DNA of 64,000 bases from Micromonospora ureilytica. GTDB lineage: Bacteria; Actinomycetota; Actinomycetes; Mycobacteriales; Micromonosporaceae. The position numbers and the translations under genes are program-made. The notes beneath the pieces were generated by a model that did no database searches, was not told the DNA's origin, and saw only the letters and a list, made by a program, of their open reading frames with translations. Position 1 is the first letter of the stretch. Each line of letters begins with the position of its first letter. The stretch spans positions 3,224,001-3,288,000 of the forward strand of contig NZ_JADOTX010000001.1 of assembly GCF_015751765.1 (NCBI RefSeq). Direction: 5' to 3'. Positions 34,028 through 42,362 of the stretch are shown here, in pieces.

Positions 34028-34735
34028 GTGACCGCCACCGACCATGACCCCGCCGTCCCGCCCGTGAGCCGGACGATCCGCACGTTCCACCCCCGCCGGG
34101 GTCGGATGAGCGACCGGCAGACCGACGCGCTGAGCCGGCTCTGGCCCGTGTACGGCCTGGATGTGCCGGACGGACCTGTCGTGCCCGTCGACCTGGCCGA
34201 CCTGTTCGGTCGCCGGGCGCCCGTCGTGCTGGAGATCGGCTCGGGCATGGGCGACAGCACCGCTGCGATGGCCGCCGCCGACCCGGATCGAGATTATCTG
34301 GCGGTCGAGGTGCACACGCCGGGAATCGCCAACCTGCTCCACCTGGTGGAGCGTGGTGGCCTGCGCAACGTACGGGTGGCCGAGGGCGACGCGTTGTCCC
34401 TGGTCAGCGGCTTGCCCGAGGGCGTGTTGGACGCCGTGCACGTCTTCTTCCCGGATCCGTGGCCGAAGTCCCGCCACCACAAGCGGCGGATCATCCAGCC
34501 GACGCACGTGGCGCTGCTGCGGTCCCGGCTGCGCCCCGGCGGCGTGCTGCACTGCGCTACCGACTGGGCCGAGTACGCCGAGGCGATGCGGGAGACGCTG
34601 GAGGCGGACCCGGAGCTGGTGGACGCGTACGGCGGCTTCGCGCCGCGTCCGGCGCACCGCCCGGTGACGAAGTTCGAGCGGCGGGCGATCACGGCTGGTC
34701 GGCCGGTCGCGGACCTGTTGTACCGCCGACGGTGA
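34028..34735 (+). CDS. trmB: tRNA (guanine-N7-)-methyltransferase
   Basis: A 235-residue SAM-dependent methyltransferase that makes m7G46 in tRNA variable loops. The SAM motif is VLEIGSGMGDSTAAMA, the family signature is HVFFPDPWPKSRHHKRR, and CATDWAEYAEAM follows. An N-terminal segment (RTIRTFHPRRGRMSDRQ) is normal for the family. The GTG at 34028 is taken as start by homology; there is no ribosome site and a TACGCT element about nine bases upstream makes a very short or absent leader possible. Confidence 0.94.
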   Translation: MTATDHDPAVPPVSRTIRTFHPRRGRMSDRQTDALSRLWPVYGLDVPDGPVVPVDLADLFGRRAPVVLEIGSGMGDSTAAMAAADPDRDYLAVEVHTPGIANLLHLVERGGLRNVRVAEGDALSLVSGLPEGVLDAVHVFFPDPWPKSRHHKRRIIQPTHVALLRSRLRPGGVLHCATDWAEYAEAMRETLEADPELVDAYGGFAPRPAHRPVTKFERRAITAGRPVADLLYRRR

Positions 34736-34847
34736 CCGGCGAAACGCCCGAACCGGAACGGGGCGGGGCGTTCGGGACGCCCGGACGGGAGTCCGGTGCG
34801 GGCCGGGTTGGCGTACCGGGGCATGATCCAGGCACCATGGACAGGCT

Positions 34848-37361
34848 ATGACGCTCACCGCCGCGCTGCCGACAAGCGCCGACCCCGACACCCTCTTCGA
34901 CGCGTTCGCCGGCTGGGCGAAGGAGCGCGGCCTCGACCTCTACCCGCATCAGGAAGAGGCGGTCATCGAGATCGTCTCCGGCGCCAACCTGATCATGAAC
35001 ACGCCCACCGGCTCGGGTAAGAGCCTGGTGGCGATCGCCGCCCACTTCGCGGCCCTCGCCGACAGCCGGACGACCTTCTACACCGCGCCGATCAAGGCGT
35101 TGGTGTCGGAGAAGTTCTTCGCGCTCTGCGAGGTGTTCGGCGCCGAGAACGTCGGCATGCTCACCGGCGACGCCAGCGTCAACGCCGACGCCCCGATCAT
35201 CTGCTGCACCGCGGAGATCCTGGCCAACCTGGCGCTGCGCGAGGGCACGAAGGCCGACGTCGGCCAGGTGATCATGGACGAGTTCCACTTCTACGCCGAG
35301 CCCGACCGGGGCTGGGCGTGGCAGGTGCCGATCATCGAGCTGCCGCAGGCCCAGTTCATCCTGATGTCCGCCACCCTGGGGGACACCACCCGCTTCGTCG
35401 ACGACCTGAGCCGGCGCACCGGGCGGCCCACCGCCGTCGTGCGCACGGCGGAGCGGCCGGTCCCGCTCATCTTCTCGTACGCGATGACGCCGCTGCACGA
35501 GACGCTTGAGGAGCTGCTGGAGACCAAGCAGGCCCCGGTGTACGTGGTGCACTTCACCCAGGCCGCCGCGCTGGAACGCGCCCAGGCGCTGACCAGCGTC
35601 AACGTCTGTACGCGCGCCGAGAAGGACATGATCGCCGAGGCGATCGGCGGTTTCCGGTTCACCGCGGGCTTCGGCAAGACGCTGTCCCGGCTGGTCCGGC
35701 ACGGCATCGGCGTGCACCACGCCGGCATGCTGCCCAAGTACCGCCGCCTGGTGGAGACCCTCGCCCAGGCCGGCCTACTCAAGGTCATCTGCGGCACCGA
35801 CACCCTCGGCGTCGGCATCAACGTGCCGATCCGCACAGTGCTGTTCACCGGCCTGTCCAAGTACGACGGCGTCCGTACCCGGCTGCTGAAGAACCGCGAG
35901 TTCCACCAGATCGCCGGGCGGGCCGGCCGGGCCGGCTACGACACCATCGGCCGGGTCGTGGTGCAGGCCCCGGAGCACGTCATCGACAACGAGAAGGCCC
36001 TCGCCAAGGCCGGCGACGACCCGAAGAAGCGGCGCAAGGTGGTCCGCAAGAAGCCGCCGGAGGGTTCGATCGGCTGGGGCCAGCCCACCTTCGACCGACT
36101 CGTCGACGCCGAGCCGGAGCCGCTGACCTCAAGCTTCCAGGTCAGCCACTCGATGCTGCTCAACGTCATCGGCCGGCCCGGGGACGCGTTCACAGCGATG
36201 CGGCACCTGCTCACCGACAACCACGAGGAGCCCACCGCGCAGCGCCGGCACATCCGCCGGGCCATCGCCATCTACCGGGCGCTGCGGGCCGGCGGCGTCG
36301 TCGAGGAGCTGCCCGAGCCGGACGAGACCGGCCGGAGGATCCGGCTCACCGTCGACCTCCAGCTCGACTTCGCCCTCAACCAGCCGCTCTCCCCCCTTGC
36401 GCTGGCCACCATCGAGCTGCTCGACGCCGAGTCCCCGTCGTACGCCCTGGATGTCCTCTCCGTCGTCGAGTCGATCCTCGACGACCCCCGACAGATCCTC
36501 TCCGCGCAGCAGTTCAAGGCGCGCGGCGAGGCGGTCGCCGCCATGAAGGCCGAGGGCATCGAGTACGAGGCGCGCCTCGAACTGCTCGACGACGTGACCC
36601 ACCCGAAGCCCCTGGCCGAGCTGCTGGAGGCCGCGTACGAGATGTACCGGCAGGGGCACCCCTGGGTCGCCGACCACCAGCTCTCCCCCAAGGCCGTCGT
36701 CCGCGACATGTACGAGCGGGCCATGACCTTCACCGAGTACGTGCAGTTCTACGGGCTGACCCGCTCGGAGGGCCTCGTCCTGCGCTACCTGGCCGACGCG
36801 TACAAGACGCTGCGCCAGACAGTGCCCGAGGACGCCAAGACCGAGGAGCTGATCGACCTCATCGAGTGGCTGGGCGAGCTGGTCCGCCAGGTCGACTCCA
36901 GTCTCATCGACGAGTGGGAGCGGCTGCGCAACCCGTCCGACGTGGCCGAGGTGGCCCAGGCGCACGCCGCCCTGACCGACCGGCCACCGGCGGTGACCCG
37001 CAACGCTCGGGCGTTCCGGGTGCTGGTGCGCAACGCGCTGTTCCGCCGCGTCGAGCTGGCCGCGCTACGCCGCTGGGACCTGCTCGCCGAGTTGGACGCC
37101 GAGGACGGCTGGGACTACGACGCGTGGGCCGACGCGCTCGCGCCGTACTTCGAGGAGTACGACTCGATCGGCGTCGGGCCGGACGCCCGAGGGCCGGCGC
37201 TGCTCATGATCGAGCAGGGCCGGGAACGGTGGACCGTCCGCCAGAGCTTCGACGACCCCAACGGCGACCACGACTGGGGCATCAGCGCCGAGATCGACCT
37301 GGTGGCCTCGGACGAGGTCGGCGCCGCGGTCGTGCGGATCACCGACGTCGGCCAGCTCTAG
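34848..37361 (+). CDS. DEAD/DEAH-box RNA helicase with DUF3516 domain
   Basis: An 837-residue superfamily 2 helicase. Motif I is TPTGSGKS (near residue 52), motif II is DEFH (VIMDEFHFY), motif III is SAT (LMSATLGD), and motif VI is HQIAGRAGRAGYD. The C-terminal half carries the actinobacterial DUF3516 domain (SFQVSHSMLLNVIGRPGD, YVQFYGLTRSEGLVLRYLAD). The family resembles Ski2/Mtr4-like helicases that process RNA, but the bacterial role is not defined. It is monocistronic with a strong terminator. Confidence 0.94.
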   Translation: MTLTAALPTSADPDTLFDAFAGWAKERGLDLYPHQEEAVIEIVSGANLIMNTPTGSGKSLVAIAAHFAALADSRTTFYTAPIKALVSEKFFALCEVFGAENVGMLTGDASVNADAPIICCTAEILANLALREGTKADVGQVIMDEFHFYAEPDRGWAWQVPIIELPQAQFILMSATLGDTTRFVDDLSRRTGRPTAVVRTAERPVPLIFSYAMTPLHETLEELLETKQAPVYVVHFTQAAALERAQALTSVNVCTRAEKDMIAEAIGGFRFTAGFGKTLSRLVRHGIGVHHAGMLPKYRRLVETLAQAGLLKVICGTDTLGVGINVPIRTVLFTGLSKYDGVRTRLLKNREFHQIAGRAGRAGYDTIGRVVVQAPEHVIDNEKALAKAGDDPKKRRKVVRKKPPEGSIGWGQPTFDRLVDAEPEPLTSSFQVSHSMLLNVIGRPGDAFTAMRHLLTDNHEEPTAQRRHIRRAIAIYRALRAGGVVEELPEPDETGRRIRLTVDLQLDFALNQPLSPLALATIELLDAESPSYALDVLSVVESILDDPRQILSAQQFKARGEAVAAMKAEGIEYEARLELLDDVTHPKPLAELLEAAYEMYRQGHPWVADHQLSPKAVVRDMYERAMTFTEYVQFYGLTRSEGLVLRYLADAYKTLRQTVPEDAKTEELIDLIEWLGELVRQVDSSLIDEWERLRNPSDVAEVAQAHAALTDRPPAVTRNARAFRVLVRNALFRRVELAALRRWDLLAELDAEDGWDYDAWADALAPYFEEYDSIGVGPDARGPALLMIEQGRERWTVRQSFDDPNGDHDWGISAEIDLVASDEVGAAVVRITDVGQL

Positions 37362-37371
37362 CAAGCGTCTC

Positions 37372-37408
37372 CAAAGGGGGTCGTCCGTACGCCGGACGGC
37401 CCCCTTTG
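37372..37408 (+). terminator. Hairpin terminator after the DUF3516 helicase gene
   Basis: A stem of about 16 bases with a single G-T wobble: 37372-37387 pairs with 37393-37408, ten bases after the stop. Confidence 0.83.
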
Positions 37409-37453
37409 TCGCGTCTTCCGCACGCCCTCTTTCGCTGGGCGATGTCAGACCCG

Positions 37454-37479
37454 TCGATTAGAATGTATGTACTAATCGA
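37454..37479. promoter_or_regulatory. 26-bp inverted repeat overlapping the promoter of the 37518 gene
   Basis: TCGATTAG (37454-37461) and CTAATCGA (37472-37479) with a 10-base AT-rich spacer. It contains TAGAAT (37459-37464), a good -10 box, so a bound regulator would overlap the promoter. It ends 38 bases before the GTG start. The surrounding base composition is unusually AT-rich for this chromosome. Confidence 0.55.
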
Positions 37480-37517
37480 GTTCCTGACCTGCAGGATTAC
37501 GACTCGGGAGGACGCCC

Positions 37518-38162
37518 GTGACCGCTCCCGCCTCCACGCCCCTCACCCCCTACGCCACGCTGCTCGGCTTCACCCGCTACGTCGACCGCACCGGCCCCAC
37601 GAAGGCGACCTTCGTGGGCGGGCTGCGCAAGCAGCGAGCCAGCCGATCCGGCTTCAACCCGCACGGCCAGTTCGTCAAGGCGCTCAAGGCCGACATCGCC
37701 TTCCACACCGGCGGCACACACCTCGCCGGGGTGGTCGACGTGGTCAAGCCACGCTGGCGCCCGCTCTATCAGGCGCTCGTCCCCGGCGCCACGACCTGGC
37801 TGCACTCCCTCGGTGAGCCGGCCGCCGTCGACCTCGCCCAGACCCGCGACGCCCTGGCCATGCTGGGCGACCTGCCCGTCAAGATCAACCCCCACTTCGG
37901 GGTACGCCACGCCGACGGCCGCGCCGAAGCGGTCCGGTTGCACTTCGACGAGGCGCCACCGAGCGAGGAGTCGGTGCTCGCCACCCTGCACCTGATGGCC
38001 CGACACATGGACGCGGTGCTCCCGCACGCCGAGCCGGTCCTCGTCGACGTCCGCCGCGGCCAGGCCCACCGCATGCCCACCGATGCCAAGCCCGACCAGA
38101 TCGAACGCTGGCTCTCCGGCGAGGCCGCCGCCTTCCGCGCCATCTGGTCCACCGCCGCCTAA
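37518..38162 (+). CDS. Conserved actinobacterial protein of unknown function, 214 aa
   Basis: A 214-residue soluble protein. Start GTG with GGGAGG six bases upstream. It begins LLGFTRYVDRTGPTKATFVG, continues RSGFNPHGQFVKALKADIAFHTGGTHLAGVV (two conserved-looking Gly/His stretches) and has a central VKINPHFGVRH segment and an acidic middle. No known domain is recognised; there is no signal peptide or membrane helix. Regulation by a dimeric factor is indicated by the palindrome over its promoter. It is followed by a 72-bp repeat element that may terminate transcription. Confidence 0.75.
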   Translation: MTAPASTPLTPYATLLGFTRYVDRTGPTKATFVGGLRKQRASRSGFNPHGQFVKALKADIAFHTGGTHLAGVVDVVKPRWRPLYQALVPGATTWLHSLGEPAAVDLAQTRDALAMLGDLPVKINPHFGVRHADGRAEAVRLHFDEAPPSEESVLATLHLMARHMDAVLPHAEPVLVDVRRGQAHRMPTDAKPDQIERWLSGEAAAFRAIWSTAA

Positions 38163-38204
38163 CCCCACCCCCACCCCTGCGCCACTGCGCGCCCGCCTGG
38201 CAAG

Positions 38205-38276
38205 ATCGCGCTCGATCCAGGATGTAGTGGCCTCCGCTTCTCGGGAGGCCACTACATCCATGTTCGGGCGCGATCA
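38205..38276. repeat. 72-bp palindromic repeat, family 1 copy A
   Basis: A long imperfect palindrome beginning GATCGCGCTCGATCCAGGAT and ending with GGGCGCGATC, with inner arms AGTGGCC/GGCCACT and a loop of about 7 bases. It is 64/72 identical to the reverse complement of copy B at 39276-39347. Differences include a paired T-A to A-T change at positions 20 and 53 of the element, which keeps the stem intact. It lies between the unknown gene and the DUF559 gene and may act as a terminator. Confidence 0.85.
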
Positions 38277-38368
38277 TGGGGACAACGGCGCGCACCGACG
38301 CCGATGCGGTGACCGTGGTTATCCACAGGGGCAGCGTGACGCGAGGGTGTTCGGCCAGCCTGAAGCCC

Positions 38369-39271
38369 ATGCCGAAAGTTCCTCGTCGGCCGCCGCAGTT
38401 GCGAGGTCGAGTCTTTCGCGGCTCGACCGCCGTCTCGCGAGGCCTACTGACCCGCAATGACCTCCGCAGCTCGGCGTGGCGACCGCTCTTCCGCGACGTC
38501 TACGCCGATGCCCAGGTCACAGTCACTCACACCATCAGATGCGCCGCCGTCGGACGCTGGTTGGTCCCGCCCGACGCAGCCATCGCAGGGCGCGCTGCCG
38601 CCGGTCTCTACGGATGCGCCAAGCCGATCGCGAACGAGCCAGTTGACGTCCTCGTTCCCGTCGCCACCCGGATCGGCCCGACCGCGGGCATCCGGGTCCA
38701 CCACGGAGAGATCGACCCCGGCGACACCGCGGTCCGGGCTGGGGTCAGGGTGACCAGCCCGGCGCGTACGTGCTGGGACCTGGCCCGTTGGCTCGACGTG
38801 ATCGAGGCGGTGGTCGTCATCGACGCCCTGCTGGCGAGCCGGCAGACCACCGTGCCAGCCCTGCGCGAGTACGCGCTGAGCCGGGCCGGACGACGCGGCT
38901 GGCGCTCGCTGCTACGCGCGGTCGACCTGGCCGACGCGGGCGCGGAGTCCCCTCAGGAGTCCCGGACACGGGTGCGGCTGGTGCTCGCCGGCCTGCCAAG
39001 GCCGGAGACGCAGTGGGTCGTGGCCGAGCACGGCCGATTCGTGGCCCGGCTGGACCTCGCCTGGCCACAGTTCAAGGTCGCGGTGGAGTACGACGGACTC
39101 TGGCACGACGACCCCGAGCAGTTCCATCGGGACCGCCAACGCCTCAACCGACTGCTCGGCGGCGACTGGCTCGTGCTCCACGTGACGGCCAGGCGTTTCC
39201 GGGAGGACTTCGACGGGTTCCTCGCCGAGGTCCGAGCCGCCCTACGGGCACGCTCACGCTTCCCCCGCTGA
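38369..39271 (+). CDS. DUF559/AbiEi-like protein with Vsr-type endonuclease fold
   Basis: A 300-residue protein. The N-terminal part (VFRGSTAVSRGLLTRNDLRSS, WRPLFRDVYADA) resembles the AbiEi-type winged-helix region often fused to DUF559, and the C-terminal part from about residue 225 is a PD-(D/E)xK fold: FVARLDLAWPQFKVAVEYDG (Asp, then the E-x-D/K arrangement), WHDDPEQFHRDRQRLNRL and a final helix. Such proteins are common, variable and often mobile or defence-linked in actinobacteria, but a cutting activity has not been demonstrated for this type. The gene sits alone between two inverted 72-bp repeats and converges with the iron-transport operon. Confidence 0.82.
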   Translation: MPKVPRRPPQLRGRVFRGSTAVSRGLLTRNDLRSSAWRPLFRDVYADAQVTVTHTIRCAAVGRWLVPPDAAIAGRAAAGLYGCAKPIANEPVDVLVPVATRIGPTAGIRVHHGEIDPGDTAVRAGVRVTSPARTCWDLARWLDVIEAVVVIDALLASRQTTVPALREYALSRAGRRGWRSLLRAVDLADAGAESPQESRTRVRLVLAGLPRPETQWVVAEHGRFVARLDLAWPQFKVAVEYDGLWHDDPEQFHRDRQRLNRLLGGDWLVLHVTARRFREDFDGFLAEVRAALRARSRFPR

Positions 39272-39275
39272 CGAT

Positions 39276-39347
39276 GATCGCGCTCGAACATGGAAGTAGT
39301 GGCCTTCCTCGACGGGGAGGCCACTACTTCCTGGATCGAGCGCGATC
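39276..39347. repeat. 72-bp palindromic repeat, family 1 copy B (inverted)
   Basis: The inverted counterpart of the 38205 element. It begins five bases after the DUF559 stop and ends 36 bases from the stop of the leftward iron-binding-protein gene, so it sits exactly between two convergent units and probably acts as a bidirectional terminator as well. Confidence 0.85.
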
Positions 39348-39383
39348 ATGAACGGGCGAGGTCCGCGCGGGGCGCGTGGGGGG

Positions 39384-40331
39384 TCAGGCGGCGGGGAGGT
39401 ACTTGGTCAGGTCGTCGAGGATCTTGTTGGCGGCGCCGACGCCGATGCCGGTCATCCAGACCTCGTCGGAGACGGGGTACGCCTTGCCGGCCTTGACGGC
39501 GTTGAGGCCCTTCCAGAGGGTCCCACCGGCGACCTTGGTCTGCTCGGCGGCGGCCTTGTCGCCGTACGCGGTCACGAAGATGACGTCACCGTCGACCTCG
39601 TTGATCCGCTCGGGGCTGACCAGGTCGAAGCGCTTGTCCTCCTTGTTGGCGAGCAACTGCCGCTCGGGGCGGCCCAGGCCGGTGTCGCCGATGACGATGC
39701 CGGAGAACGAGTCGGGGCCGTACACCCGGATGTTGCCGGGCAGAAACCGCACGATCGACACCTTGCGCGCGGCGGCGTCGCCGAGGGTCGCGCCGAATTC
39801 CTTGGCCCGCTTCTCGTACGTGGCGAGCAGATCCTTGGCCTGCTGCTCACGGCCGAGCGCCTTGCCGTCGAGGAGGAGGTTGTCCTTCCAGGTGATGCCC
39901 ACCTTGTCGGTGAACACGGTGGGCGCGATGGCGGCCAGCTCGTCGTAGAACTTCTCCTGGCGGAACTTGCTGCCGAGGATGAGGTCCGGCTTCAGTGCGT
40001 TGATCGCCTCCAGGTCGGGCTCGGTGAGCACCCCGACCTCCTTGATGCCGGCGAGCTTGTCCGCGCCGAAGTAGGTCGGCCAGCTCTTCGCCTCACCGGC
40101 GGTGGCGGCGCCCACGGGCGTGATGCCCAGCGAGAGCGCCGTGTCGATCTTGTCGGTGTCGAGCACGACGACGCGCTTGGGCTCGGCCGGGACCTTGGTG
40201 GTGCCCATGGCGTGGGTGATCTCCCGGGTGTCCCCGGTGGTGGTGCCGGCGACCGGGTCGCTCTCACCGCAGGCGGTGAGTCCGACGCCGAGGGCGGCGG
40301 CCGCGGCGAGAGCGGCGACGAGACGACGCAT
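39384..40331 (-). CDS. Iron-siderophore ABC transporter, substrate-binding lipoprotein
   Basis: A 315-residue periplasmic-type binding protein (FecB/FhuD family). A lipoprotein signal peptide ends at VGLTACGES, anchoring it outside. The domain shows the class III helix-bridge features: KRVVVLDTDKIDTALSLGITPVG, SKFRQEKFYDELAAIAPTVF and the C-terminal SDEVWMTGIGVGAANKILDDL. It delivers a ferric siderophore to the two FecCD permeases upstream. The start overlaps the ATPase stop by one base (TGATG), so it is the last gene of a four-gene unit. Confidence 0.94.
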   Translation of the reverse strand: MRRLVAALAAAAALGVGLTACGESDPVAGTTTGDTREITHAMGTTKVPAEPKRVVVLDTDKIDTALSLGITPVGAATAGEAKSWPTYFGADKLAGIKEVGVLTEPDLEAINALKPDLILGSKFRQEKFYDELAAIAPTVFTDKVGITWKDNLLLDGKALGREQQAKDLLATYEKRAKEFGATLGDAAARKVSIVRFLPGNIRVYGPDSFSGIVIGDTGLGRPERQLLANKEDKRFDLVSPERINEVDGDVIFVTAYGDKAAAEQTKVAGGTLWKGLNAVKAGKAYPVSDEVWMTGIGVGAANKILDDLTKYLPAA

Positions 40332-41233
40332 CAGAGTCCTTTCGAGGGGTACGAGCCGGCGAGCGGGTTGGCCGCGTCGCCGGTGGCGGGTCGGGCGTCC
40401 GGTACGGACGCCGTCGACGGAGAGGGGTCACCCGCGGCAGCGGGCGGGGCGGAGTTGCCACCTGTGTACGCGGGCACCACCAGCGGTGCGCCGGTCACCG
40501 GGCAGGGCACGACCACGCAGGCCAGCCCGAAGACGTCGCGGACCAGGTCGGCGGTGAGGATCTCCCGGGGCGGTCCGGCGGCGACCACGGCGCCGTCGCG
40601 CATCGCGACCAGGTGGTCGGCGTAGCGGGCGGCCTGGTTCAGGTCGTGCAGCACGGCGACCACTGTGCGACCCCGCTCGAACCGCAGCCGGTGCAGGAGA
40701 TCAAGCACCTCCACCTGGTGGGCCAGGTCGAGGAAGGTGGTCGGCTCGTCCAGCAGCAGGGCGTCGGTGTCCTGGGCGAGGGTCATGGCGATCCACACCC
40801 GTTGCCGCTGCCCGCCGGAGAGGCTGTCCACCGGCCGGTCGGCCAGGTCGGCGACGTCGGCGAGGGTCATCGCCTGGTCCACCGCCGCGCCGTCCTCCGA
40901 CGACCACTGTCGCCACCACCGCTGGTAGGGCTGCCGGCCGCGCCCGACCAGGTCCGCCACCGTGACGCCCTCGGGCACCAGCGGGCTCTGCGGGAGGACG
41001 CCGAGGCGGCGGGCGACCTCCCGGGTCGGCAGGTCACGGATGGCGGTGCCGTCCAGCAGCACCGTGCCTCGGCGGGGGGTGAGCAGCCGGGCCATCGTCC
41101 GCAGCAGGGTGGACTTGCCGCACGCGTTGGGTCCGACGATCACGGTGAACGCGTCGGTGGGCAGGTCGAGGTCGAGCCCGTCGAGCACGGTCCGCTCGTC
41201 GTAGCCGGCGACCAGGTCGCGGGTGGAGAGCAT
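40331..41233 (-). CDS. Iron-siderophore ABC transporter, ATP-binding protein
   Basis: A 300-residue ATPase of the FecE/FepC type. Walker A is GPNACGKST, signature motif LSGGQRQR, Walker B LLLDEPTTFLD and the H-loop lies in AVLHDLNQA. ATG at 41233 is preferred because GGAG lies seven bases upstream; the GTG codon just before it is too close to that site. There are about 40 extra residues at the C-terminus. Translational coupling to the binding protein. Powers ferric-siderophore uptake. Confidence 0.94.
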   Translation of the reverse strand: MLSTRDLVAGYDERTVLDGLDLDLPTDAFTVIVGPNACGKSTLLRTMARLLTPRRGTVLLDGTAIRDLPTREVARRLGVLPQSPLVPEGVTVADLVGRGRQPYQRWWRQWSSEDGAAVDQAMTLADVADLADRPVDSLSGGQRQRVWIAMTLAQDTDALLLDEPTTFLDLAHQVEVLDLLHRLRFERGRTVVAVLHDLNQAARYADHLVAMRDGAVVAAGPPREILTADLVRDVFGLACVVVPCPVTGAPLVVPAYTGGNSAPPAAAGDPSPSTASVPDARPATGDAANPLAGSYPSKGL

Positions 41234-41252
41234 CACACGACTCCTTGGAAGG

Positions 41253-42362
41253 TCACGACGACCGCCGCCGGCCGCGCAGCAGCAGGAAGATCAGGTACGG
41301 GCCGCCGATCGCGGCGGTCAGCACACCGGCGGGTAGTTGGGTGGGTGCGAACAGCCGCCGGCCGGCCAGGTCGGCCAGTACCAGCAGGAGCGCGCCGAGC
41401 AACGCCGCGCAGACCAGCGGTGGTCGTTCGACGCGTACCAGCCGTCGGGCCACCTGCGGGGCGACCAGGGCCACGAAGTCGACGGCGCCGACCTGGGCGG
41501 TGACCATCGCGGCGACGAGTACGCCGGTGCCGGCGAGCCCGATCCGGCGGGCCACCGGGCGCAACCCGACGCCCCGGGCGGTGTCGTCGTCCAGGGCGGT
41601 GCTGTTCAGCGCCCAGCCGGCCCAGGCCAACACCGGCAGCAGCACCAGCAGGGTGCCGGCGATCCAGGCGGCCTCGGTCCAGCCCTTGCCGGCCAGGGTG
41701 CCGATCAGCCAGATCTGCGCGCGCAGCCCGTCGATCGGGTCGGCGGTGAGCATGACCACCTCGGTGAGCGCCCGGAAGCCGAACGCGACAGCCACCCCGG
41801 CGAGCACGAACCGCTGCGCGGCCAGCCCGTGCCGGGCGCCGAGGGCGAACAGCAGCACCGCCGCGAGCAGCCCGCCCACCAGGGCGGTGGGCGCCACCAG
41901 CACCGCGGCCATTCCGCTGGTCAGGGCCACGGTCGCGGCGAGGCCGGCGCCCTGGGTGATGCCGATGACGTCCGGGCTGGCGAGCGGGTTGCGCGCCACG
42001 CTCTGGATCAGCGTGCCGGCCACGCCGAAGGCGGCGCCGGCCACGGCCGCCAGCACGACCCGCGGCAGCCGAAGATCAAAGACGACGAGGTCGTACGGGG
42101 TGCCGGCACCGGAGAGGGCACGCAGCACGTCGGCCGGGGCGACGTACGGGGTGCCCAGCGAGAGGCTGAGCACGACGGCCAGCAGGAGCAGCACGGTCAG
42201 CACGGCGACCACCAGGACCGCGCGACGGCGGATCAGCAGGCTGACCGGGCCGATCCGCAGCAGTGAACGCCCGGGCAACCTCGCACGGTCGGCACCGGCC
42301 GAGCCGGCGGCCGCGACGGCGGACGTGTCAGCGGGGCCGGAGGGATGGCGGGTGGTGGTCAC
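41253..42362 (-). CDS. Iron-siderophore ABC transporter permease (FecCD family), second subunit
   Basis: A 369-residue membrane protein with 9-10 helices and FecCD landmarks: LSLSLGTPYVAPADVLRAL, LRLPRVVLAAVAGAAFGVAGTLIQSVARNPLASPDVIGITQGAGLAA and VALVAPQVARRLVRVERP. It has an N-terminal cytosolic extension of about 30 residues. The GTG start overlaps the TGA of the upstream permease (GTGA). It forms a heterodimeric channel with that permease. Confidence 0.94.
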   Translation of the reverse strand: MTTTRHPSGPADTSAVAAAGSAGADRARLPGRSLLRIGPVSLLIRRRAVLVVAVLTVLLLLAVVLSLSLGTPYVAPADVLRALSGAGTPYDLVVFDLRLPRVVLAAVAGAAFGVAGTLIQSVARNPLASPDVIGITQGAGLAATVALTSGMAAVLVAPTALVGGLLAAVLLFALGARHGLAAQRFVLAGVAVAFGFRALTEVVMLTADPIDGLRAQIWLIGTLAGKGWTEAAWIAGTLLVLLPVLAWAGWALNSTALDDDTARGVGLRPVARRIGLAGTGVLVAAMVTAQVGAVDFVALVAPQVARRLVRVERPPLVCAALLGALLLVLADLAGRRLFAPTQLPAGVLTAAIGGPYLIFLLLRGRRRSS

